Assembly (NCBI RefSeq): GCF_000422585.1
Contig: NZ_AUGI01000036.1
Coordinates: 1 to 64,000 of the forward strand
Direction of reading: 5' to 3'
DNA length: 64,000 nt
DNA from: Hugenholtzia roseola DSM 9546
GTDB lineage: Bacteria; Bacteroidota; Bacteroidia; Cytophagales; Bernardetiaceae
Part shown: positions 53,605-61,001 of the stretch, one piece after another
How positions within the stretch are numbered: position 1 is the first letter of the stretch
How the letters are laid out: each line of letters starts with the position of its first letter
The notes under the pieces: model-generated
What the model was told of the DNA's origin: nothing
The model's database searches: none
What the model saw: the letters and a program-made list of their open reading frames with translations, nothing else
Translations under genes and position numbers: made by a program

Positions 53605-55345
53605 ACTCTTTCTCCTGTTTGGCTGCCTCAAAAAGTTCCTCAATGGGGTTTCCTATGCAGGCATCGGGGAAGGCAATTTCGAGCCAAGCCGCCACTGTGG
53701 GGGCAAGGTCGGAAATGGCAACGCGCCTTTGTGTGTCGCCTTGCGGTATGCCCGCACCATAAAAAAGCATTGGAACGTGCGTATCGTAGGTGTAGCTCGA
53801 ACCGTGCGTCTGCCCCTTTCCTGCCCCGTAATAGCTTGAAATCCATTGCGGCTCGAAGAAAAAAAGCGCGTCGGGTGCATATTTTTGGTTGTAACCGCGC
53901 CTGATAAGTGCCTCTTGTGCGTCTGCCAACGTATTGTTTTCTATTTGATAGGCAGGAAAAACTTTATAGATACCATCTAAGGATAGTAAAAAATTAGTAG
54001 CAATTTTTTGTGCTTTTTCTATCTCAATATCATAACTTGAAAGCAATTCCCTATCCAAAACCAAACGTGGCTCGTCTAATTCCAACACAAAGGATTGATT
54101 TTCTTGCCATTTTTTAGAAGTTAGTAGTTTTTTAAGTTCTATATTTAAGTGTTCGTTTAATTCATCTTTATAGGCTCGCATGGGTACACAACTCACTTTA
54201 TAGCCGTTATCACGCAAATACGCAGGCACATGTGGTGCGCCATGGTCGGCAGTTAGGAAAATAAGATATTCGTCTTTACCAACTTGAACATCTAAAAAGT
54301 TTAAAAAGTCGGCTAAATCTTTATCCAAACGCAAGTATGCGTCCTCTATCTCAACGGCATCAATGCCGTAATTATGACCCATGTAGTCGGTAGAAGAAAA
54401 GCTAAGTGTCAGAAAATCAGGCACTTGGTCTTCACCCATCTGCTCGGCACGAATTACTTGTTTGGCAAAATCTTTCAAAAAAGTAGCGGCAAAGGGTGTA
54501 TTGAGGAAAAATTCATATTTATTCAAATCATTTACTATCTCTGCAAATCGATAGGGAAAAGTAGTGGGTGCTTGGGCGATAATATTTTTTTCGTAGGCGT
54601 TAGAATCAGGTAGGCTCTCTTGGTATGAATCGAGTGGCAAAAGCGTTTCCCACGTACCTTTTAAATAGGAATCAGGTATTTTTTGGTTGTTAAAATCAAC
54701 TACCCAATCGGGCAAGGCAGTTAGATAATACGAACTACTAATCATTTTTCCTGTGTTTTTATCATACCAAAAAGCGGCTTTTGGGAAATGACCTGCGGGC
54801 AAAATTGCCCCTCTATCCTTATGCGAAATGCCAATAATTTTCGCGCCCTTTTGGGTATGAAGGAAAAGTTGGTCGGTAAGGGTGCTACTTTTAAGACGGT
54901 GTGGCGACATTTTTCCATTGTCATTGGCACTGCCGACCGTCTTTTGGGTGCTATCTTCTACACAATATACCACATTTTTACTTTTTCTATCAAACCAATA
55001 ATTGTCCATAATGCCATGATAAGCAGGCGTTGTGCCTGTAAAAATGCTGGCATGCCCTGGCGCAGTGTTGGTAGGAATATAGTCGTAATGGGCATTTTTA
55101 CACACAAAACCATTCTGATACAGCCTTTTAAAACCGCCCTCTCCGAGCTTATGGCGAAAACGCGCATAGTAATCCGCCCGCATCTGGTCTATCACAATTC
55201 CAACAATTAACTTAGGTTTTGGATTGTTTTTTTTACTTTTAATTGCCTCTTTTTCTATCTGTTGTCCTTTTGCATCAAAAGAAAAAGAGAAAATAGTTAT
55301 TAAAGAAAGTAAAAAAGCGATATTTTTGAAAGCGTTAATTTGCAT
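53603..55345 (-). CDS. pafA: PafA-type alkaline phosphatase
   Basis: 580 residues from the ATG at 55345-55343, which gives a clean signal peptide (NAFKNIAFLLSLITIFSFSFDAKG); an ATG at 55405 would overlap the upstream gene by 8 bp. Metal ligands are in VIDQMRADYYARF, STDYMGHNYG and LTADHGAPH. The nucleophile Thr is in TAPGHASIFTG, with Asn in IMDNYW and the Lys-x-Arg of PafA in SHKDRGAILP. It hydrolyses phosphomonoesters in the periplasm. Its stop codon TAG is formed across the edge of element A5; the pre-insertion sequence would also have given TAG. Confidence 0.9.
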   Translation of the reverse strand: MQINAFKNIAFLLSLITIFSFSFDAKGQQIEKEAIKSKKNNPKPKLIVGIVIDQMRADYYARFRHKLGEGGFKRLYQNGFVCKNAHYDYIPTNTAPGHASIFTGTTPAYHGIMDNYWFDRKSKNVVYCVEDSTQKTVGSANDNGKMSPHRLKSSTLTDQLFLHTQKGAKIIGISHKDRGAILPAGHFPKAAFWYDKNTGKMISSSYYLTALPDWVVDFNNQKIPDSYLKGTWETLLPLDSYQESLPDSNAYEKNIIAQAPTTFPYRFAEIVNDLNKYEFFLNTPFAATFLKDFAKQVIRAEQMGEDQVPDFLTLSFSSTDYMGHNYGIDAVEIEDAYLRLDKDLADFLNFLDVQVGKDEYLIFLTADHGAPHVPAYLRDNGYKVSCVPMRAYKDELNEHLNIELKKLLTSKKWQENQSFVLELDEPRLVLDRELLSSYDIEIEKAQKIATNFLLSLDGIYKVFPAYQIENNTLADAQEALIRRGYNQKYAPDALFFFEPQWISSYYGAGKGQTHGSSYTYDTHVPMLFYGAGIPQGDTQRRVAISDLAPTVAAWLEIAFPDACIGNPIEELFEAAKQEKE

Positions 55346-55397
55346 TTTGTAGAGAGAGATAATTTGAAAAGAGTGAAAATTAGAACAAGACTTTATT

Positions 55398-56102
55398 TTA
55401 TTCATTCATTTTTCTCATAACCAAATCCTTATCCAAATCGCGCACCTCGCCATTTTCACAGTAGAGCGTCCGCGCAGGGTGCTTTTTCAGAAAGCTATGG
55501 TTGTGAGTCGCCATCAAAACGGCTGTACCTTTTTCCTCATTTACCTTTTTGAAAAGATTTAAAATCCCAACGGCTACGGTAGGGTCGAGATTTCCCGTCG
55601 GTTCGTCGGCAATCAGAATCAAGGGGTCGTTGAGCAAAGCCCGCGCAATGGCGATACGCTGCTGCTCGCCGCCTGAAAGTTGGTGCGGCATCTTATATAA
55701 AAGTGCCTCTAAATCAAAGAGTTGCAATACTTCGGCAATGCGTTTCTGAATTTCGAGCTTATTTTTCCAACCCGTTGCTTTCAATACAAAAGCTAAATTT
55801 TCAAATACATTTCTATCTGAAAAAAGCTGAAAATCTTGAAATACAATGCCTATTCTACGCCTTAAAAAAGGCACGTCATCGGTTTTAAGGTGGTGCAGGG
55901 CGTAGCCTGCCACTGTAATTTCGCCCTTTGGAAAGGGCAAATCAGCATATAGCGTTTTGAGTAGCGACGATTTTCCGCTCCCCGTTTTGCCTATCAGATA
56001 CACAAATTCGCCATGCTGCACCTCCAAATCTACTTGCTCGAAGATGACTTTATCGGCTTGTTTGATGCAGGCAGAGCGCAAAGATACAACAGGAATTTGC
56101 AT
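55398..56102 (-). CDS. ftsE: FtsE-like ABC transporter ATP-binding protein
   Basis: 234 residues from the ATG at 56102-56100. Walker A is GKTGSGKSSLLK, the Q-loop FQDFQLF, the signature LSGGEQQRIAIARALL and Walker B LILIADEPTGNLD, with the H-loop in MATHNHSFL. Size and sequence resemble FtsE, which works with FtsX to control septal wall hydrolases; the LolD family is the alternative. No ftsX or permease gene is adjacent. It ends 52 bp before the phosphatase start. Confidence 0.85.
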   Translation of the reverse strand: MQIPVVSLRSACIKQADKVIFEQVDLEVQHGEFVYLIGKTGSGKSSLLKTLYADLPFPKGEITVAGYALHHLKTDDVPFLRRRIGIVFQDFQLFSDRNVFENLAFVLKATGWKNKLEIQKRIAEVLQLFDLEALLYKMPHQLSGGEQQRIAIARALLNDPLILIADEPTGNLDPTVAVGILNLFKKVNEEKGTAVLMATHNHSFLKKHPARTLYCENGEVRDLDKDLVMRKMNE

Positions 56103-56278
56103 AAAAAAAAGAAAATAACAGTAATCAATTAGAGAAATAAAGGGCAAGATACAAGAAATAAGAGGCAAAGGATAACAAGTAAAGATAGGAAAAGAAAGCA
56201 AAAAAGCAAAGTCCCCCGTCAAGTCTTAGTCAAGTTCTTCGCCGAACTTTTCTCTACTGCCGCCGCCTGCGTCCTTTC

Positions 56279-57277
56279 TTAGCGTCGCAAAAGACGAATA
56301 AGCCACGCTGGAAGATAGCGGCTTCGCCATCTAACTTGTTCTAATTCAGGGTTTTGCCTCACATAAGCAGGCAGTTTGAACGCCAAAAAGTTGGCAATCT
56401 GCTGCGTTTCTTTCAGAGCCAAGCCCTGATAATAAAAAATCAATAAATTGTGAAGGTGATAAGCCAATAGTTTTTCTTGCGCCGCTTCTGTTAGATTTTT
56501 AAACTTTTCTTGTACTTCTACCGAATATCTATCCGTACCTTCGCTATAAAAACCAACCTGTTTCATTTTTTCAATCGCCACCGTAGCTCCTAATGTTCTC
56601 AATACTTTACTAAAAATTTTGGCATAATCTACTGCAAATTTAGCCTGCGCCATGACCGTTTTACTATTGGTATGATATAAATATTTTGAAAAAATAAAAT
56701 CTATTTCCTGATATTTACCGCTCAAAAAGATAGGCACAAAGAAATCGTAGTCCATGCCATAGTGGTAGTTTTCATCTACTTTTTGTACCATTTCCAGATG
56801 CTTTCTACTAAAAAAAGAAGAAGGCTGTGCAAAAGGCAGTCCTGCCAAGCCCTTCCAAGCCAAATCGGGCGACTTAGGTGCGCTTATTGTATCCGACATT
56901 TTATCGCCAAATAAAATACTTTTTCCAAAAACTAAATCTAATTCTTTATTTTGTTTTTTACTTTCTTGAAACGCTTGCGCTACCTTGTGTAACGCATTAG
57001 GTAGTAAATAATCATCACTATTCAGCCAAGTAATAATTTCACCTGTGGCACGCGCAAAACCTTTATTGAGCGCGTCACTTTGTCCTTTATCGGGTTTCGA
57101 TTCCCAATATGCTAAATTTTTTTCATATTTTTTTATAATTTCTACAGAATTATCCTGACTCCCCCCATCTATGACAATGTGTTCTAAAAAGGGATATTGC
57201 TGTTCTTCTACCGAGCGTAAGGTTTTTTCTAAAAACGCGCCTTGATTGTAGGAAGGAGTAATGATAGAAATTTTCAT
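56279..57277 (-). CDS. Family 2 glycosyltransferase
   Basis: 332 residues. The GT-A fold begins ISIITPSYNQGAFLEKTLRSV, with IDGGSQDNSVEIIKKY and the metal-binding motif WLNSDDYLLPNAL (DxD-like SDD). LAGLPFAQPSSFFSRKHL and MDYDFFVPIFLSGKY are the acceptor-side blocks. The C-terminal 100 residues are helical with a basic end. It adds a sugar to a surface glycan; donor and acceptor are unknown. It has no glycan genes next to it. Confidence 0.9.
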   Translation of the reverse strand: MKISIITPSYNQGAFLEKTLRSVEEQQYPFLEHIVIDGGSQDNSVEIIKKYEKNLAYWESKPDKGQSDALNKGFARATGEIITWLNSDDYLLPNALHKVAQAFQESKKQNKELDLVFGKSILFGDKMSDTISAPKSPDLAWKGLAGLPFAQPSSFFSRKHLEMVQKVDENYHYGMDYDFFVPIFLSGKYQEIDFIFSKYLYHTNSKTVMAQAKFAVDYAKIFSKVLRTLGATVAIEKMKQVGFYSEGTDRYSVEVQEKFKNLTEAAQEKLLAYHLHNLLIFYYQGLALKETQQIANFLAFKLPAYVRQNPELEQVRWRSRYLPAWLIRLLRR

Positions 57278-57471
57278 ATTGAAATGTTGCTATTTTGTGT
57301 TGGCTATAAAAGTTAGAAAACGAAAAAAATACAGTGCTGCATTTTATTTTTAAAAGGGCGCATTATTTATCTAAAAAATCAAATAAAATCAAAAATAGAT
57401 TTGGAAAACCCAAAAGAAAGTGCGAAATTAGCTTTTTTCCGATAAAATGCAAAAAATTAAGTCTAAAATCT

Positions 57472-57906
57472 ATGTCCTCTCCCTTGCACGACGAACCCAA
57501 ATACGTTACGGGTTCGCCTTTTTTCAAAAAAGCCCTCAAAAAAGCCTTTGATGTAGCCGCCAATCAGAACAAAGCCCTCAAACTTGCCAAAGCCGTTATG
57601 GATAAAGCGGCAGGTGGGTCTATCAATAGTTTAGGAAAAGATTTGAAAGAAAAGGTATTTTTATTAGTTAGAATGGTCAAAGCCTTAGTTACAGGCAGGT
57701 ATAAAAATTTGCCCATCAATACCTTAGTGCGCATTGTGGCGGTTCTGATTTACTTTGTTTCGCCCATAGACTTGCTGCCCGACTTCCTACCCTTTTTGGG
57801 CTTTGCCGACGATATTACGCTAATTGTTTGGCTTTTAGACTCTATCAATCAAGACGTTATCCAATTCGAGGCTTGGGAAAAGGAACAGAAGTTACTAGAA
57901 AATTAG
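57472..57906 (+). CDS. DUF1232 (YkvA-like) small membrane protein
   Basis: 144 residues from the ATG at 57472; an upstream GTG frame is AT-rich filler. The family core is LPINTLVRIVAVLIYFVSPIDLLPDFLPFLGFADDITLIVWLLDSI, with the hallmark SPIDLLPDFLP. Two hydrophobic segments are expected. The role is unknown. Confidence 0.88.
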   Translation: MSSPLHDEPKYVTGSPFFKKALKKAFDVAANQNKALKLAKAVMDKAAGGSINSLGKDLKEKVFLLVRMVKALVTGRYKNLPINTLVRIVAVLIYFVSPIDLLPDFLPFLGFADDITLIVWLLDSINQDVIQFEAWEKEQKLLEN

Positions 57907-57914
57907 TAGAAAAG

Positions 57915-57957
57915 CTGTATCTAAAAAATTGTACTTAACAAAACTTTTTAGATACAG
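57915..57957. terminator. Bidirectional terminator between DUF1232 and DHFR-like genes
   Basis: CTGTATCTAAAAA and TTTTTAGATACAG form a perfect 13-bp stem between two convergent stops. T-rich sequence follows on both strands. Confidence 0.8.
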
Positions 57958-57975
57958 TTCTTCTTAGTTTTGCTT

Positions 57976-58512
57976 CTAATACTTTTTGTAGTGAAGTTGT
58001 ACCAAACCTGTATCAAATTTTTTAACATCTACCAAAGTAAGACGCATTTCTGGGCGTTCCTGCTCAAAGAGTTTAATCCCATTTCCAACTAAAATTGGAA
58101 CGATAGAAATAATAAGTTCGTCAATTAAATTTTGAGCGAGCAAAGCTGCCACAACTTGCGCTCCGCCATCACAAAAGATGTTTTTGTCTGCTTTTTGCCT
58201 ATCTGTAACTTTTTTTAGTTCGGAAACTAATTCAGACAAAGACCCATCATAGAAAGTAATATTTCCTTCCTTTGCTTTTGTTTGGCGCGTCAGGACATAA
58301 GTTTGTTTGTCTTGATGCGGATAAGTCGCATTTTTATTTACCCAATCATAGGTGCGTCTGCCCAAAATGACGCTATCTACGCTTTCTACAAAAGCCTGAT
58401 AGCCATAATCTTCTCCTTCTTTGGCAACGATAGACAAAAAACTTAAATCATCTTCTGGTTTGGCTATAAAACCATCTACCGAAGTAGCGATATAGAGAAT
58501 GAGTTTGCGCAT
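57976..58512 (-). CDS. Dihydrofolate reductase-like (RibD C-terminal family) protein
   Basis: 178 residues from the ATG at 58512-58510. It opens RKLILYIATSVDGFIAKPEDDLSFL; SVILGRRTYDW, FCDGGAQVVAALLAQNLIDEL and PILVGNGIKLF are the family blocks of YwjB/YyaP-type reductases. An NADPH-dependent reductase is expected, but these homologues often do not reduce folate. It has no folate or riboflavin neighbours. Confidence 0.88.
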   Translation of the reverse strand: MRKLILYIATSVDGFIAKPEDDLSFLSIVAKEGEDYGYQAFVESVDSVILGRRTYDWVNKNATYPHQDKQTYVLTRQTKAKEGNITFYDGSLSELVSELKKVTDRQKADKNIFCDGGAQVVAALLAQNLIDELIISIVPILVGNGIKLFEQERPEMRLTLVDVKKFDTGLVQLHYKKY

Positions 58513-58658
58513 AAAAAGTAAGTTTGTTTTTGAAAAAGTAAGCTGTAAAAATAGCACTTTCTCATTTTATTTGCAAATTTTGACGTGCGTTCTGTCTTTT
58601 TTACAATTTTTTAACTTATTGCCATTTCTTCTATCCCATATTATTTAATCCATTTCAC

Positions 58659-59300
58659 CTACCTCATAAAGTGCAAACCTTCGAGGGCAGGACTTATTTG
58701 CCAATGCTCCATAGCTTTGCCCGTTAGGGTTGTTTCATTTACAAAGACAAAACCAACTTTTTTATATAACTTTTTAGCTAAAAAATTATTTTTTTCTACC
58801 AAAAGTCCAAAAACTTCTCTTTTTTCTACTACAATTTGGTTTATCAAAAATTGTAAAAAAATTGTACCCAAACCTGCCCCCTGCTTCTGCGGCAAGACGG
58901 CTAAGGTATCGAGGTAATATTCGCCTGCTTGGGTTTCGTCTTCAATCTCAAATTTTTTATTGAAATTAGACTCGATATAAGTTGCAATAGGCTGTCGCAA
59001 TTCTTTTAAATCTGCACCTGCATAGATATTGGCACAGGCAAACACACGCTCAACTTTGTTTTTTGCACCATTTTCTGTATCGTCTTTTGTGTCATTTTTT
59101 ATATCATTTTCCAGCATCAACCAACAATTTTGATAAGAATACTGATTTTTTTCTTGTTCTACAAAAAAAGATAGAAAATTTATAGCTTTTTCGTAATTTT
59201 TTTCATCTAAAAAATTATAGACAATATCTTCCATAGCCAACATCATAAAATAAGCAATTATTTTACTATCCTCTAATTTTGCTTTTCTAAATGAAAACAT
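58659..59300 (-). CDS. GNAT-family N-acetyltransferase
   Basis: 213 residues. The N-terminal motif is FSFRKAKLEDSKIIAYFMM. The acetyl-CoA block is LDTLAVLPQKQGAGLGTIFLQFLI (Q-x-x-G-x-G/A), followed by LLVEKNNFLAKKLYKKVGFVFV. A low-complexity insert (about 69-85, DIKNDTKDDTENGAKNK) interrupts the domain and is unusual. It starts 5 bp after the T9SS-sorted gene and is probably co-transcribed. The substrate is unknown. Confidence 0.86.
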   Translation of the reverse strand: MFSFRKAKLEDSKIIAYFMMLAMEDIVYNFLDEKNYEKAINFLSFFVEQEKNQYSYQNCWLMLENDIKNDTKDDTENGAKNKVERVFACANIYAGADLKELRQPIATYIESNFNKKFEIEDETQAGEYYLDTLAVLPQKQGAGLGTIFLQFLINQIVVEKREVFGLLVEKNNFLAKKLYKKVGFVFVNETTLTGKAMEHWQISPALEGLHFMR

Positions 59301-59305
59301 ACAAA

Positions 59306-60694
59306 CTATTTTTTAATAAAAGAAAGTATATAATTTTGAGTGGCGTTCTGAAATCGTAAAAAGTAAAGTCCCGCAGGCAAAAAGCCTACATTGATAACAA
59401 TTTGATTATCAGATACTTGTGCTAAATCAGCCGCCTTTATCTGTCGATAAGCACGCCCCTGCGCTCCTAAAATTTCAATCTGAAAAGCCTGTAAAAGCAG
59501 GGTGTTATCTGCAAATTGCAACTTCAAAATGTCTTCCGTAGGGTTTGGAAAAAGCGAAAAAGGGGGTTGCGAAGGGCTATAAAACGTCGCCCATGCCCAA
59601 GAAAGTGGCTTGACACCCAAAGAAGAAGCAAAGGAAAGACGATAGTACGCCTTTGAAAAGCGCGGATTAGGGTAGTGCCATTGACAATCTTTTTGGTCTG
59701 TATCTATAAAAGGCTGCCGAAAAATGGGCTTAAAATTTTGTCCGTCGGCAGATTCTTCTATCAAAAACAGCCCACCGCGCGGCAAGTTTTGAGTGGCTTG
59801 CCACTTGAAATAAAGTTGCTCGCCCTGCTGCTGCACCTGCAAAACAAGCGTATCCAAAGCAAGCGGCGTGGGCGGCGGACAAGGCAGAAGCGGACAATTT
59901 TGTGTAACCTGATTGCCAATTACGCCATTATTGACAGTGCCGCCATTGACACAGACACTTAATTCTCCACAATTTGAATTACTATTTGTATCATAACCCA
60001 AACCAGCTCCCCCATTATTTACGAAAGAACCGCCCACAGTAACCTCGCCACAGGTGCTGCTACACATGTCGCCGTTGTTGCTAAAAGCCCCTCCTACGCT
60101 TATAGAACCGTTATTTTCTATTTCGCCATCGCTATTATTGGTGAAAGAGCCACTAACATTGAGCGTGCCGCCCAAGATAATTTCGTTGTTATTGGTCATT
60201 GCACCCGTAACGTTAAAAACGCTATTATCTCCAATATTTAAAACACCATTGCTATTAATATTTAAATTTGTAACAGAAATAGGTATCGTTGAAAAGTGAT
60301 TTAATGTTCCATCTATTGCGCTAAAATTGCTTAGTGTTCCGTAATTATTGATGGTACAATTTCCGCAAATATTTCCATTGTTCATATTCCAACTGCCATA
60401 AAGATTGTATTCTGTGCTGGCAATCCCGTTTTGATAGGCAGGATTGAAGGTAACGGTTTCGTCGATACAAATAACAGTTGCATAATTATTAAAACTTATG
60501 CCACGTGTAAAAGTAAAATTTCCTGTAATACAAACCGTTTGGTTAGCCGCCGCAAGATTGAGGTCGCTGCTATTGTCGCTCACTGTTATATCGCAAGCGG
60601 TACAATTCTGCCCAAAAACGGACATAAGGGGCATAAAAAAAGAAAACAACCCGAAAAAAATAATAAAAAAGGAAGAAGAAAAGTATTTTTTCAT
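59306..60694 (-). CDS. T9SS-sorted asparagine-rich repeat protein
   Basis: 462 residues. The signal peptide is IIFFGLFSFFMPLMSVFGQ. Residues about 30-270 are rich in Asn, Gly and Ser in a repeating GG-(T/S)-x-N-x-(S/G)-GSFTNNxx-pattern (GGTLNVSGSFTNNSDGEI; SVGGAFSNNGDM; TVGGSFVNNGG), suggesting a parallel beta-helix. Paired cysteines occur (CTACDI, CSSTCGE). A proline-rich linker leads to a domain (about 280-375) and a type A sorting tail (FSLFPNPTEDILKLQF ... GLYFLRFQNATQNYILSFIKK). It is secreted or cell-surface, perhaps adhesive. Confidence 0.82.
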   Translation of the reverse strand: MKKYFSSSFFIIFFGLFSFFMPLMSVFGQNCTACDITVSDNSSDLNLAAANQTVCITGNFTFTRGISFNNYATVICIDETVTFNPAYQNGIASTEYNLYGSWNMNNGNICGNCTINNYGTLSNFSAIDGTLNHFSTIPISVTNLNINSNGVLNIGDNSVFNVTGAMTNNNEIILGGTLNVSGSFTNNSDGEIENNGSISVGGAFSNNGDMCSSTCGEVTVGGSFVNNGGAGLGYDTNSNSNCGELSVCVNGGTVNNGVIGNQVTQNCPLLPCPPPTPLALDTLVLQVQQQGEQLYFKWQATQNLPRGGLFLIEESADGQNFKPIFRQPFIDTDQKDCQWHYPNPRFSKAYYRLSFASSLGVKPLSWAWATFYSPSQPPFSLFPNPTEDILKLQFADNTLLLQAFQIEILGAQGRAYRQIKAADLAQVSDNQIVINVGFLPAGLYFLRFQNATQNYILSFIKK

Positions 60695-61001
60695 GTCATT
60701 TTAATAAATAAAGATGATTTGGCTTGTTCGAGTAAAAGACCTTAGACACCTACAAAAGTAGGAAAAAAAAGAACACCTGAACCCAAAACCGAAGTCTAAA
60801 AAGAACAATAGAAGCGGATAGCGCGTAAGTTTTCTGCCATTTTTCCACTATTTTAGTGGCAAAAAAGTCTTTTTAAGTGCTAATGTGCGTTCTTTCAATA
60901 GATAAAAACGGCTTTTCACTAACCCAAAAAGCACCTTCGCTAAAAAGGCGCAACCTTCAAACTTCTTTTCTCTATTTTGCAGTCTTCAAAATAAAATCGC
61001 A
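60695..61001. other. Intergenic region upstream of sensor kinase
   Basis: 307 bp between divergent genes. TACTTTTG at 60760-60753 (minus) has a TTG 23 bp away, a marginal promoter for the T9SS gene. No gene or repeat is recognised. Confidence 0.4.

Noticed and set aside
55346-55405. Longer start for pafA at 55405
   Set aside because: It would overlap the upstream ABC gene and add 20 polar residues before a good signal peptide.
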